A DNA stretch of 64,000 nt, from positions 1,178,001-1,242,000 of the forward strand of contig NZ_CP041070.1 of NCBI RefSeq assembly GCF_006459125.1. The letters are read 5' to 3'. Numbering within the stretch: position 1 is the stretch's first letter; every line of letters begins with the position of its first letter. The position numbers were made by a program, and so were the translations under genes. This document shows, piece by piece, positions 27,432 through 36,597 of this stretch. The stretch is from Halarcobacter anaerophilus. GTDB taxonomy: Bacteria; Campylobacterota; Campylobacteria; Campylobacterales; Arcobacteraceae. A model generated the notes under the pieces. The model saw only the letters and a list, made by a program, of their open reading frames with translations, had not been told where the DNA came from and ran no database searches.

Positions 27432-28931
27432 TTTATTATGCAAAGGACGAAGAAAAATTGCAAATATGCCGAATAGTAAAATAAGAATCGTAGAATTTGC
27501 ATAAAAATCATTTGTAGCAAGCATTACCGCCTGATTTTCAATCATATTAGAAAAATATTGATAGGCTGCTTGAGAAGATATATCTATTTCATTTTGAAGT
27601 AGTTGAATTTTTTCATTATAACTTTCCATATTTAAAAGCTCCACTCTATTTAGTTTTGTCATATGTTCCCAATATGTTTGGCTAAGAGAAGAGCCTATTG
27701 CCATAGACATAATTCTTAGAAAATTTTGAAGTCCCGAACCGCTTGTTATTTGCTCAGGTTTTAATTCCGATATTCCAAGCGAGGTTAGGGTAATCATACA
27801 AGCGGGTATTCCTGCTCCTAAAACAAAAGTAGGGATGGCAACTGAAGCAAAAGTTGCATCAATATTTAAAAGTGCCCTCATATAAAAAGAGAAAGCAATT
27901 ATGATTATTCCTGAAATTACAAAAATTCTTGTGTCGATTTTTGGTATAAGCTTTCCTATAATAGGTGAAGTTATTACGGCAAGAATACCAATAGGCGCAA
28001 CCGCAAGTCCCGACCATGTAGCTGTATATCCCATAAGTTTTTGAAGCCATAAAGGGCTGATTAATACATTACCGAAAAATACACAAAACACAAAACATAA
28101 AATAAGTGTTGAAATTGTCCAGTTCTTAGATTTGACAACACTTAAATCAATAATAGGATTTTCTTCGGTTATTTCCCATATTATAAATAATACAAAAGAG
28201 AGAAAGGAGATAATAGCGCATATTGTTATATAATTTGATTCAAACCAATCGAGTTCTCTTCCTTTGTCTAACATTATTTGAAAAGCAGTTACAAAAATAA
28301 CTAATAAAAATAAACCGATATAATCAATTCTATTTTTAGTAATTTTAGTTTCTCTGTCTTTTAAAATTATAAATGTTCCGAAGATAAGAATAATACAAAA
28401 GAAGATATTTATAAAAAAAATCCAAGACCAATGCCAATTATCAGATATATAGCCGCCTAAAATAGGTCCGAATATTGGTGCAATAACTGTCATCATTCCC
28501 CAAATTGCCATTGCACTGTGTGACTTTTCTTTTGGAAAAATTGATAATAACAATGTCGCCGATAAAGGAATAAGAGGTCCGGCAGTTAATCCTTGAAAAA
28601 TTCTAAAAACAATTAAAAATTCAAGAGAGTTTGCAAATCCGCAAAGAGTGGAGAATATTAAAAATCCGCTTACACAAAATAAAAATACTCTTACTTCTCC
28701 AAACTGCTTTCCTAACCATCCTGTAAGGGGAACGGTAATAGCTTCTGCAACGGCATAAGTTGTAATTACCCACGTTCCTTGCGTTGTCGAAACTCCCAAA
28801 TCACCTGAAATTGTAGGTATGGCAACATTAGTGATAGTGGTATCCAAAACTACAATAAAGTTACCGAAAGAGAGTAATATTGCACCTATTACAAGAGTTA
28901 AACCTTTAAGCGGCGGATATCTTTGTTCCAT
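27408..28931 (-). CDS. DHA2-family MFS multidrug transporter (EmrB/QacA type)
   Basis: 507 residues with fourteen predicted membrane helices. Marks of the DHA2 family: NFIVVLDTTITNVAIPTISGDLGVS in helix 1, TAYAVAEAITVPLTGWLGKQFG in motif A context, RIFQGLTAGPLIPLSATLLL and the antiporter motif C segment IWGMMTVIAPIFGPILGGYI. Pumps hydrophobic compounds out with proton exchange. Gene ends 9 bp inside the convergent helicase gene. 7 bp downstream of its membrane-fusion partner, so the two form an EmrAB-type pair; no TolC-like gene is adjacent. Confidence 0.92.
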   Translation of the reverse strand: MEQRYPPLKGLTLVIGAILLSFGNFIVVLDTTITNVAIPTISGDLGVSTTQGTWVITTYAVAEAITVPLTGWLGKQFGEVRVFLFCVSGFLIFSTLCGFANSLEFLIVFRIFQGLTAGPLIPLSATLLLSIFPKEKSHSAMAIWGMMTVIAPIFGPILGGYISDNWHWSWIFFINIFFCIILIFGTFIILKDRETKITKNRIDYIGLFLLVIFVTAFQIMLDKGRELDWFESNYITICAIISFLSFVLFIIWEITEENPIIDLSVVKSKNWTISTLILCFVFCVFFGNVLISPLWLQKLMGYTATWSGLAVAPIGILAVITSPIIGKLIPKIDTRIFVISGIIIIAFSFYMRALLNIDATFASVAIPTFVLGAGIPACMITLTSLGISELKPEQITSGSGLQNFLRIMSMAIGSSLSQTYWEHMTKLNRVELLNMESYNEKIQLLQNEIDISSQAAYQYFSNMIENQAVMLATNDFYANSTILILLFGIFAIFLRPLHNKKSVKNQV

Positions 28932-28938
28932 AATTAGT

Positions 28939-30027
28939 TTATTTATCTAAATAAATTTTTACATACATGGATAATCCCATATATAAAGGATTGGCTTTTA
29001 AGTCACTTTTATCAATTTTTATTCTTATTGGTAATCTTTGTACAACTTTAATCCAGTTTCCCGTGGCATTTTGTGCAGGAATTAAAGATAACTCAGAACC
29101 TGTTGAGCTTGAGATTCCTTCAACAATACCGTGGTAAACTATATTATCACCGTATAAATCGGAATGCAGTTCTACTTTTTGTCCAATTTTTACTTTTTTT
29201 AACTTGCTCTCTTTAAAATTTGCATTTACGTAAATATTGTCAATGGGAACAATAGTAAGCAGCTTGTTATTAGTTGTTACATATTGTCCTACTTTTACAT
29301 TTTTTTGGGTTACAATACCTGAGATAGGAGCTTTGATTATAGTTCTTTCTAAGTCTAATTGTGCTTTTTCTAAAGTTGCTTTTGCATTTAAAACATCTGG
29401 ATTTGTTTCGATATTTTTATCTTTTATTAATTGTAGATTCGATTCTTTTTGTGCAAGAGTAACTAATTTTGATGCAGCTTCACTTTTTAAATTTAGTTTT
29501 GCTTCTTCCCATGATTTTTTTGAATTATCAAATACAAGTTTTATATCATCGAATTTTTGAATAGATATAGATTTTTGTTTCAATAATTGTTTGTATCTTT
29601 TTAAATCTTTTTTTGCTTTTTGTAATTCTATAAAAGTTTTCTCTTCTACTGCTTTTAAAGCTTCAATTCTTGCATTATCCAAATCTAATTTTTTTGCAAA
29701 TTCTTCATCTTTGCTAATTAGTTCTTCTATTTTTCTTTTTGTAGATTTTAAATTTGCTTTTGCCATATTTAAAGCAATTTTTTCATCTGAATTATCCAAA
29801 ACTACTAAGATATCACCTTTTTTAACATACTGTGTATCTATTACATCAACACTTTTTACAGGTGAAGCTATTTTTGGAGAAACTTGTGCCAAATCTGCTT
29901 TTGTGTAGGCATTTTCTGTTGAAATTGTTTTTGATCCATAAATAAAAATATATATGCCATATAAAAAAAACACAAAAATTACAATAGAGAAAAATAGTAT
30001 AAGATATTTTTTTCTTTCTGCTTTCAT
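28939..30027 (-). CDS. Membrane-fusion protein of the EmrA/HlyD family
   Basis: 362 residues. A single N-terminal membrane anchor (about 9-29, LILFFSIVIFVFFLYGIYIFI), then a barrel-sandwich lipoyl domain (SPKIASPVKSVDVIDTQYVKKGDIL), a long Lys-rich alpha-hairpin at about 85-215, and the return lipoyl strand (TIIKAPISGIVTQKNVKVGQYV). The C-terminal beta domain holds KVGQKVELHSDL. It bridges the inner-membrane pump to an outer-membrane channel. First gene of the leftward efflux operon, with the palindromic operator 26 bp upstream of its start. Confidence 0.92.
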   Translation of the reverse strand: MKAERKKYLILFFSIVIFVFFLYGIYIFIYGSKTISTENAYTKADLAQVSPKIASPVKSVDVIDTQYVKKGDILVVLDNSDEKIALNMAKANLKSTKRKIEELISKDEEFAKKLDLDNARIEALKAVEEKTFIELQKAKKDLKRYKQLLKQKSISIQKFDDIKLVFDNSKKSWEEAKLNLKSEAASKLVTLAQKESNLQLIKDKNIETNPDVLNAKATLEKAQLDLERTIIKAPISGIVTQKNVKVGQYVTTNNKLLTIVPIDNIYVNANFKESKLKKVKIGQKVELHSDLYGDNIVYHGIVEGISSSTGSELSLIPAQNATGNWIKVVQRLPIRIKIDKSDLKANPLYMGLSMYVKIYLDK

Positions 30028-30052
30028 CTTAAACCTTTTTTTAATATATAAA

Positions 30053-30064
30053 TACGGTACCGTA
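30053..30064. promoter_or_regulatory. Perfect 12-bp palindrome, likely TetR operator
   Basis: TACGGTACCGTA sits in the 100-bp gap between the divergent efflux operon and the TetR gene. It overlaps the -35 zone of the leftward promoter (a TATATT -10 on the minus strand at 30043-30048) and lies about 34 bp upstream of a TATAAT (30098-30103) for the tetR gene. A perfect GC-containing palindrome in such AT-rich DNA is unlikely by chance. Binding by the adjacent TetR protein is inferred. Confidence 0.75.
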
Positions 30065-30127
30065 CATTACCTAACTAAAATTTAAGATTTCCTTAATTAT
30101 AATAAGTAAAAAACTTTAGGAATAAAT

Positions 30128-30733
30128 ATGTTTGATAAAGAAAAAAGAAGAGAAAAAATTTTAGAAGCAGCTGCAAACTCATTTTATTCTTACGGTTATA
30201 GTGCAACAAGTGTTGATGATATAATCAAACAAGTTGGAGGCTCAAAAAGGACTATCTATAAAGAGTTTGGAAATAAAGAAGGTATATTTAAAGAGTTAAT
30301 ATTAACAAATACCGATGATATTATTAAAGCTCTTGAAAATGAAAATTTTGAAAATAAAACTTTAAAATCAAATTTGGCTCATTTTGGTTTCACTTTGGTA
30401 AAAGCATATATGCAACCAAAAATGTTAGGTATATTTAAAGTAATTCTAATTGAATCAAACAGATTTCCTGAGCTTGCCAAATTATTTTTTGAAAACGGTC
30501 CTCAAAAGGTGATTAAAATTTTAGATAAAATTTTTAAAGATGCGGTTGATTCAAAAGAGATTGAAACTTATGATATAAGAGATATTGATTCTTTTGTGGG
30601 TATGTTAAGGGGAAATCTTCATTTTAGAGTATTATTAGCGTTAGAAGAAATTCCTAGTCCTGATATAATTGATGCACATGTAAAAAGTGTAGTTGAATTA
30701 TTCCTAAACGGTTTAATAAATAAAACAGTTTAA
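30128..30733 (+). CDS. TetR/AcrR-family transcriptional regulator of the efflux pair
   Basis: 201 residues. The N-terminal DNA-binding domain is REKILEAAANSFYSYGYSATSVDDIIKQVGGSKRTIYKEFGNKEGIF, a typical TetR helix-turn-helix (recognition helix SKRTIYKEF). The ligand domain follows (residues 60-200) and shows the AcrR-like C-terminal pattern (MLRGNLHFRVLLALEEIP). Divergent from the membrane-fusion gene, with one palindrome between, so it most likely represses both until a toxic ligand binds. TTTAGGAAT precedes the ATG. Confidence 0.9.
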   Translation: MFDKEKRREKILEAAANSFYSYGYSATSVDDIIKQVGGSKRTIYKEFGNKEGIFKELILTNTDDIIKALENENFENKTLKSNLAHFGFTLVKAYMQPKMLGIFKVILIESNRFPELAKLFFENGPQKVIKILDKIFKDAVDSKEIETYDIRDIDSFVGMLRGNLHFRVLLALEEIPSPDIIDAHVKSVVELFLNGLINKTV

Positions 30734-30796
30734 TCTTTGTCAATCCTTAATATTATTTTATCAGATTGACATAGATTTTCTAATTCTTTTTTTTTA

Positions 30797-31375
30797 CTAT
30801 CTTCTTGGATGATTATTTCTGTAATAGTCTTCATCTCTTCTGTTTTGTTTTCTATCATTTTTAAATCTATCGTTTTTTTTCATATGTTTTTCATTTTTGA
30901 ATTTTTGATTTGTTTTTATATTTTTATTGTATTTTTGCATAGGTTTTGGATTTGGGTTTTTATTATAATAGTGTCCATATATTCTTTCATTCTCTTTTCT
31001 ATATTTATGTATTTTATTCCAGTCGTTTCCTTTTGTATATTTATATTTTCTAAAGTGAATATGATCAGGTCTAAAATATCCTCTCCTATGTAATCTGTCA
31101 TAATAGGTATATCTACTGTTATAAAGGAAAAAGATGTTGTTAAAAAAGTATCCTGTTCTATCAAAGTATCCAAAATAGTAACCATAATTGTCAAAATATC
31201 CATATTTTCTATAATTAAAGTTTTTATATCTTCTATCATATCTGTGATCATCACTTCTAAAGCCTACATCAACTATTGTTTTTCCTACATTAGTTTGAAC
31301 TCTTACTCCTAAATCAGAGCTTGCAAAAAGTGTAGAACTTAAAGAGAGTAATCCTATTAAAATTAACTTTTTCAT
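30797..31375 (-). CDS. Exported Tyr/Arg/Lys/Asn-rich low-complexity protein
   Basis: 192 residues. A signal peptide (MKKLILIGLLSLSSTLFASS) with a likely cut after residue 19. The mature part begins DLGVRVQTNVGKTIVDVGF, then an unusual segment extremely rich in Tyr, Phe, Arg and Asp (RYDRRYKNFNYRKYGYFDN, YYFGYFDRTGYFF), then a long Lys/Asn-rich basic tail. No cysteines. Such sequences may bind polysaccharide or nucleic acid or sit at the surface; I recognise no family. The tail is low-complexity, so any similarity search will mislead. AAAGGATTA precedes the start on the minus strand. Confidence 0.7.
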   Translation of the reverse strand: MKKLILIGLLSLSSTLFASSDLGVRVQTNVGKTIVDVGFRSDDHRYDRRYKNFNYRKYGYFDNYGYYFGYFDRTGYFFNNIFFLYNSRYTYYDRLHRRGYFRPDHIHFRKYKYTKGNDWNKIHKYRKENERIYGHYYNKNPNPKPMQKYNKNIKTNQKFKNEKHMKKNDRFKNDRKQNRRDEDYYRNNHPRR

Positions 31376-31450
31376 AGTAATCCTTAATTTTATTTTTACT
31401 ATTATAACTTAGTTTTATAAACGGTATATAAATGATTTTAAAGGTAGGTG

Positions 31451-31762
31451 ATGATAGAAAATATATTTAATAATTTAATTATAAATAAAGAAAAAGAGCA
31501 ATTTTTTGATTTACTTAAAAAAGATAATATAAGAGTTGAAAAAATTGTTTCAAACGGACAAATTTCACCAAATGATTTTTGGTATAAGCAAGATGAAAAT
31601 GAGTTTGTAATTATTTTAAAAGGTGAAGCAGTTTTAGAATTTGAAGATAAAGAAATTTCTTTAAAAGTAGGGGATTATATAAATATTGAAGCAAATGTTA
31701 AACATAGAGTCAAATATACTTCAAAAGATGAAACAACCTTATGGTTGGCCATCTTTTATTAG
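31451..31762 (+). CDS. Cupin-domain protein (EutQ/ManC-like small cupin)
   Basis: 103 residues from the ATG at 31451; the in-frame GTG three bases upstream has too short a spacing from AAGG (31441-31444). The cupin pattern is WYKQDENEFVIILKGEAVLEFEDKEISLKVGDYINIEANVKHRVKYTS, with the E in motif 1 and H in motif 2. The first metal histidines are replaced (W-Y-K-Q), so metal binding is doubtful. Small stand-alone cupin of unknown substrate. It overlaps the end of the convergent flavodoxin by 4 bp. Confidence 0.75.
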   Translation: MIENIFNNLIINKEKEQFFDLLKKDNIRVEKIVSNGQISPNDFWYKQDENEFVIILKGEAVLEFEDKEISLKVGDYINIEANVKHRVKYTSKDETTLWLAIFY

Positions 31763-32253
31763 AATAAAGGTTCTATTTGTTTAATCCAAGTTTCAATTCT
31801 TTTATCCGTTAAATCATTTTGGTTATCTTCATCTAAAACTAAACCAATAAACTCTCCGTCGACAACTGCTGTTGATTCTTCAAATTCATATCCATCCGTA
31901 GAAGTTTTTCCAATAATTTTTGCATCTTTTACATGATTATATAGGTGTCCAAGTGCATTGCAAAAACTATCATCATATCCCTCTTGATCTCCAAGTCCAA
32001 CTAATGCAACTGTTCTATTACTAAAGTCTATATTTTCTAAATTGTTTTCAAAATCTTCCCAATCCGCTTGTAAATCACCATCTCCCCAAGTTGATGAAGC
32101 AAGAATAAGTTTATCGTATTTTTCCATATCTTCTTTCGAAGATTCAGCTATATTATGAAGGCTTATCTCTTTTGAAAAGGCATCTTTAATTTTTTCTACA
32201 ATCTCTTCGGTTGTTCCCGTATCACTACCGTAAAATAATCCAATTTTATCCAT
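31759..32253 (-). CDS. fldA: Flavodoxin
   Basis: 164 residues. Full-length long-chain flavodoxin: FMN phosphate loop GSDTGTTEEIVEKI at 9-22, the first isoalloxazine loop ASSTWGDGDLQADWEDF, the second loop GLGDQEGYDDSFCNALGHLY, and the C-terminal acidic helix (TDKRIETWIKQIEPLF). In Campylobacterota flavodoxin carries electrons from pyruvate- and oxoglutarate-oxidoreductases. Monocistronic, read away from the tetrathionate-reductase cluster on the same strand, after that cluster's terminator. AAGGATTTA precedes the start. Confidence 0.95.
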   Translation of the reverse strand: MDKIGLFYGSDTGTTEEIVEKIKDAFSKEISLHNIAESSKEDMEKYDKLILASSTWGDGDLQADWEDFENNLENIDFSNRTVALVGLGDQEGYDDSFCNALGHLYNHVKDAKIIGKTSTDGYEFEESTAVVDGEFIGLVLDEDNQNDLTDKRIETWIKQIEPLF

Positions 32254-32348
32254 AATAAATCCTTCTTAGTGTTTTAAAATGGAAATTTAACATCTTTAAG
32301 TTAAATAAAAATAAAAAATATTTAGTAGATTTTTTTCATTAAAATATA

Positions 32349-32381
32349 AAAAACTGTCTTGGTTTTCCAAGACAGTTTTTA
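32349..32381 (-). terminator. Intrinsic terminator of the ttr operon
   Basis: AAAAACTGTCTTGG and CCAAGACAGTTTTT pair perfectly around a TTTT loop. The right arm overlaps the ttrA stop codon and a T run (minus strand) follows, so it ends leftward transcription. Confidence 0.9.
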
Positions 32382-35300
32382 AACTTTTGTAATCTCTATT
32401 GGGATAGCTTGCCGTGCATTTGAACCGATTACAAAATCACAAAGTGTTGATAATTTTCTTGATGTATCCAAGAGTCCTAGTTTATTGATATTTACTCCAC
32501 TTTTTCTTGCAACTTTTGCACTAAAAATTTTGTCATTTATAGTGATACTAACTGCTCCTTGGGCATCTCTGCCTAATCCATGTTCTATTCCTATACATTC
32601 AGGATATAAACCGTTTCTATATCTTAACATACCTTTTACAACTCCATCTTGTGAAGATAGTTTTACCATATCACCATGATTTAAACCTCTGCCTTTTGCT
32701 GTTTTAGGATTTATATCAATATAAGTTGTAAATCTGATATTTTGAAGTTTACTACTTGAAGCATCGCATTGTGATAATACATTTGATTTGTAACTAAAAG
32801 CCAACATTGGAAATTTACTTTTTGGATATATATCTTTTAAAAGATCTCCATTATTAAGTCTTGCTTGATAAAATTTCGGTACTCCACTAAAACTCTCTCC
32901 TGTTAAAGCATGTTTTGACAGACCAACTGTTTGATTATATATATTAATCATCTTTTCATATTTGTGTGAAAGTTTATCTTTTATATATCCCCTCTCTTTA
33001 CTTTCAAATCTTCCACCTCTTGCCATCACATATGCAGTTTTTCTCCAATTATCTTCACAAATATTTTTAAGTGTATTTATATATGGTTCTAAACTAGATA
33101 CTTTTATCTCTTCATCTGTTATATCTGGAACTCCTCCTTTATCAAGGGCAATATTTTCAAAAGCTCTAATATAAAAATCTTGAGGTCTATTTAGAGGATA
33201 TTTTTTCCCATTATTTCCTATAATTGCATTTTCTCCAAATCCGGGAAGATTTAGTTTTTTACCTAATTCGATCATAAAACTATCCATACAAATAGGTTCA
33301 CCGTTTTTAAAAGTTGCTTGTTTTGGTTTTATTGTAGGAAATGCTGCTGTATTTATTTTAGTTTGATATCCTGCCCATGCTCCTGCAACTCCCCAAGTCT
33401 CATAAATAACAGAATCGGGCACAATATAATCTGCATATTGTGAAGTTTCATTTATAAAAGGATCAATTGCAATTATTAAAGGTACAGATTTATTTGGGTC
33501 TTTTAATAGTTTTGTAATATTTTGTGATCCACTTTGTCCATATACAAAATTTGCATTCCAACTTATTAAAGCTTTTAATTTATACGGATATTCATTTGCA
33601 CTATTTGTGATAATATCTGATTCAATTGCATTAGTAAAAGGATACCATGTATCTTTTGCAGGATAAGGATTTATGCCTTGTTCAACTTTTTGTTTATATT
33701 CTGCTGTTTTTTCATAGGCAACTCTTGTTTTATCTACTCTGTAACCTTTAGGTTTTACTTTTCCTTTATATCCTAGAAGATTGTATTTTAAACCTTTAAA
33801 ATCTTTGTATCTTCCTCCTCCTGAACTCATTCCTCCTTTGTAGTTTAGATTACCGACCATAGCTCCTAACATCATAATTGCATATGTTGTATAAAATCCT
33901 GTAGTATGCATTGTTCCACCATGGCAGTCCGTTGCAGCTTTTCTACCGTGAGAAGTAAACTCTCTAGCTACTGATATGATTTTTTCTTTATTTATTCCTG
34001 CTTCTTTTGCATATGTATCTAAAGTTTGTTCATCTGCACTATTTTTTAATAGAGTCATTGCACTTTTTACATTGTAGGTTTTATTATCAAAAACTACCTC
34101 TTGATTAACAAATAATTCAGCTTGATCAACTAATGATGCTTTTTTTAATATTTTATCAACGCTATCTATTACAAGAGCCTCTTTACCATCTTGTAGAATA
34201 TGTCCTTTTTTCTCTTCATCTTGTATTATAAGATGTGCGGCATTAGTATAAGATGCATCATTTAGTCTTTTTTGAGCTTGTATTGAAGGGATTCTTAGAT
34301 ATTTTTCATTATATAAAGACTCATTTATAATAACCTGTAATAATCCCATAGCAAAGGCCAAGTCTCCTCCTGGCAAAATTGGTATCCATTCACTTTTTTC
34401 TCCAACTGCAATATTATCTGAGTTTGTAAGCATTGGAGCTACAGTTACACATTTTAGATTCTCTTTAACTCTACCTTTTACAAGAAGTTTCCCTTGTCTT
34501 TTAAAAGGATTTCCCGCTTGTCCTGGTGCAGTTCCAAAAGTTAAAAGGTATTCACAATATTCAAAATCAGGTTTTAAATGGGGATATTTTTTAAAATCTC
34601 CTAAATATGAAGCTTCTCCCGAACGCATTGATAATCCACAAATTGAAGTATGCCCTTGATAGTTTACGGTTCCAAAAGAGTTTCTAAATCTATGAACCAT
34701 ATAAGCTTTTCTTCCGTCATCACCTGTACCTAAAATACATAATTGATTTGCTTTTGGACCCATTTCAGGATTCTCTTTTTTTAAAGGTTTTTTTAAATCT
34801 CTAATTGAAGCCAAACCTTCAACTTCACCTTCTCCAAAAAGATTTCCACCTTTTGTTATCTCTTCAAGAAGTTGTTCTATTTCTATCTCTTTCCATCTAT
34901 TCTCACCTCTTTTGCCAACTCTTTTTAAAGGTTTTAATACTCTTAGTTCATTATTTATTTTATCAAAGACTACATTTCCCCTTGCACATGCAGTTGATCT
35001 ATATTTTGTGTAATCTTTAGAATCTTTCCCTAATAATGAAAAACTTTTTTCAATTGGTGTATTGTATGGTAACCAAGGATCTGTTGATAAGGGACTATAT
35101 GGATTACCTGAAACTTTAACAACAGTATCTTTTTTATTATCTACTTTAACTCTAACCCCGCAGTGAGTAGTGCATCCGTTACAAACGCTATTTCTTAATG
35201 AAAATTCTTCATTTTTTGAAAAAATTTTTTCAATTTCTCCTTCTGTTTCTAAAGAGTTCGTATAAATAGGATCTTGGGTTTTTACACCGTTTCTACTCAT

Positions 35301-35399
35301 TGTTGCTGCTGCTTTTAAGGTATCTTTATATCCTACTACAGAGGCACAACCTGCAACAACAGTCGTACCCAATAAAAATCTTCTTCTATTTTTATTCAT
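32379..35399 (-). CDS. ttrA: Tetrathionate reductase catalytic molybdopterin subunit
   Basis: 1006 residues, close to the 1020 of Salmonella TtrA. A twin-arginine signal (NKNRRRFLLGTTVVAGCASV) sends it to the periplasm already folded. The [4Fe-4S] cysteines are C73, C76, C80 and C138 (CNGCTTHC and STACARG). The likely molybdenum ligand is C254 in GHTSICGLSM. TtrA-like landmarks are RVGKRGENRWKEIE, NLFGEGEVEGLASIRD, FTSHGRKAATDCHGG, SGVPKFYQARLNNGD and GLGRDAQGAVSI, matching my memory of TtrA more than arsenate or polysulfide reductases. It reduces tetrathionate to thiosulfate as a terminal electron acceptor. Third gene of the leftward ttrB-ttrC-ttrA operon, overlapping ttrC by 8 bp. Confidence 0.88.
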   Translation of the reverse strand: MNKNRRRFLLGTTVVAGCASVVGYKDTLKAAATMSRNGVKTQDPIYTNSLETEGEIEKIFSKNEEFSLRNSVCNGCTTHCGVRVKVDNKKDTVVKVSGNPYSPLSTDPWLPYNTPIEKSFSLLGKDSKDYTKYRSTACARGNVVFDKINNELRVLKPLKRVGKRGENRWKEIEIEQLLEEITKGGNLFGEGEVEGLASIRDLKKPLKKENPEMGPKANQLCILGTGDDGRKAYMVHRFRNSFGTVNYQGHTSICGLSMRSGEASYLGDFKKYPHLKPDFEYCEYLLTFGTAPGQAGNPFKRQGKLLVKGRVKENLKCVTVAPMLTNSDNIAVGEKSEWIPILPGGDLAFAMGLLQVIINESLYNEKYLRIPSIQAQKRLNDASYTNAAHLIIQDEEKKGHILQDGKEALVIDSVDKILKKASLVDQAELFVNQEVVFDNKTYNVKSAMTLLKNSADEQTLDTYAKEAGINKEKIISVAREFTSHGRKAATDCHGGTMHTTGFYTTYAIMMLGAMVGNLNYKGGMSSGGGRYKDFKGLKYNLLGYKGKVKPKGYRVDKTRVAYEKTAEYKQKVEQGINPYPAKDTWYPFTNAIESDIITNSANEYPYKLKALISWNANFVYGQSGSQNITKLLKDPNKSVPLIIAIDPFINETSQYADYIVPDSVIYETWGVAGAWAGYQTKINTAAFPTIKPKQATFKNGEPICMDSFMIELGKKLNLPGFGENAIIGNNGKKYPLNRPQDFYIRAFENIALDKGGVPDITDEEIKVSSLEPYINTLKNICEDNWRKTAYVMARGGRFESKERGYIKDKLSHKYEKMINIYNQTVGLSKHALTGESFSGVPKFYQARLNNGDLLKDIYPKSKFPMLAFSYKSNVLSQCDASSSKLQNIRFTTYIDINPKTAKGRGLNHGDMVKLSSQDGVVKGMLRYRNGLYPECIGIEHGLGRDAQGAVSITINDKIFSAKVARKSGVNINKLGLLDTSRKLSTLCDFVIGSNARQAIPIEITKV

Positions 35400-36597
35400 G
35401 ATTTAATCCTTTTTCGTTATAGTGTTCTTCCATTTCTTCATCCCATGGAAATAGCGATGTTACAAGACAAACAAGGGCAATAAAAAATAACCAATTTGCT
35501 ATTATTGCTGTTATACTTCCTTGTCCTATCATATGAGGAGAATATTCTAAAAAGCCCGGCATACTTCTTGGAATAGTTTGCCCGCCGATTACTGTACTCC
35601 ATCTAAATAGCCATACTCCCATCGCAACTACAATACCTGTTATAAATACAAGTGGAAGATTATGTCTTAACTTAGAAAAACCTATAATCATAGGGATGAT
35701 AAGGCATAAAATATATTCAATATATACAGTAATATTAAAATGCATTGTAAAAAACTCCAACAAGTAGTTTTTAGGTTCATTTCCAAAAGGTATAGCAAAG
35801 CTAAGCCATAAAGCACGGATGGTCAAATCTATTACAATAAACCAAGCTAATAATTTTGCAAGTTCTGCAATAATACTTTTATCAACTCTTCTTTGAGTTG
35901 TAAAGAATTTTTGGAATATCGGAATAAGTATTATTAAAAGCCCTGTTCCTGAAACCATTGCAGATGCTAAAAATAAAATTGGCATCAATGGAGTACTCCA
36001 TAAATAATTGCCATGAACAGCTCCCAAAATATATCCTGTATAACCATGAACACATAAAGCAAGAGGAATACCAATTGAGCCTAAAATAAAGCCATATCTA
36101 TGATCTTTTGCCGTTTCCTCACTATTTAATTGTGTTCTTCCTAGAGATAATAAAGAATAGATTTTTCTTTTTATTCCTTTATTAAAATTCATTTTTTTCA
36201 CAAAATAGGGTCTGTATAAAACTAAAGCTTCAAAAAATATTAAAATAGGGTAAGCCATAAGTAATAAAACTCCCCATTTCATAGGTGAAGTTGGAAAATT
36301 CTCCCATCCATATAAAAAGAAATTTGCTAATCTTCCGGGTTGAGATAAATCATCTATAAGATTTAAAGGTGCTGCAATTAAAAGAACAAGTGCCATTAAA
36401 AGAGAGAATCCTGCAATTGGTTTGTATTTTTCCATTCCAAAAACATGGGCAAAACTTGAAATAATAAAAGCAGCTGCTGAGCTTCCTGTAAACCAAAAGT
36501 AGTTTGGAATATCAATTCCCCATATTCTATCAGGAGTTATTGCCGAAAGTGTTGTTATTAAAGTATCCATTACTCTTCTCCTTTCATTGTTGCCCAT
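35392..36597 (-). CDS. ttrC: Tetrathionate reductase membrane subunit (NrfD/PsrC family)
   Basis: 401 residues, about ten transmembrane helices. NrfD/PsrC pattern: FTGSSAAAFIISSFAHVFG early, RLANFFLYGWENFPTSPMKWG after helix 2, and HGYTGYILGAVHG around the middle. It takes electrons from quinol and passes them to TtrB. It overlaps ttrB by 28 bp and ttrA by 8 bp. ATG at 36597 lies in the end of ttrB; a downstream ATG (MDTLITTLSA, residue 10) at 36570 is also possible and would just touch the ttrB stop. Confidence 0.85.
   Translation of the reverse strand: MGNNERRRVMDTLITTLSAITPDRIWGIDIPNYFWFTGSSAAAFIISSFAHVFGMEKYKPIAGFSLLMALVLLIAAPLNLIDDLSQPGRLANFFLYGWENFPTSPMKWGVLLLMAYPILIFFEALVLYRPYFVKKMNFNKGIKRKIYSLLSLGRTQLNSEETAKDHRYGFILGSIGIPLALCVHGYTGYILGAVHGNYLWSTPLMPILFLASAMVSGTGLLIILIPIFQKFFTTQRRVDKSIIAELAKLLAWFIVIDLTIRALWLSFAIPFGNEPKNYLLEFFTMHFNITVYIEYILCLIIPMIIGFSKLRHNLPLVFITGIVVAMGVWLFRWSTVIGGQTIPRSMPGFLEYSPHMIGQGSITAIIANWLFFIALVCLVTSLFPWDEEMEEHYNEKGLNHE

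Noticed and set aside
30739-30770. GTCAATC/GATTGAC hairpin between tetR and the exported protein gene
   Set aside because: Only 7 bp with an 18-base loop and no T run of note; too weak to call a terminator.
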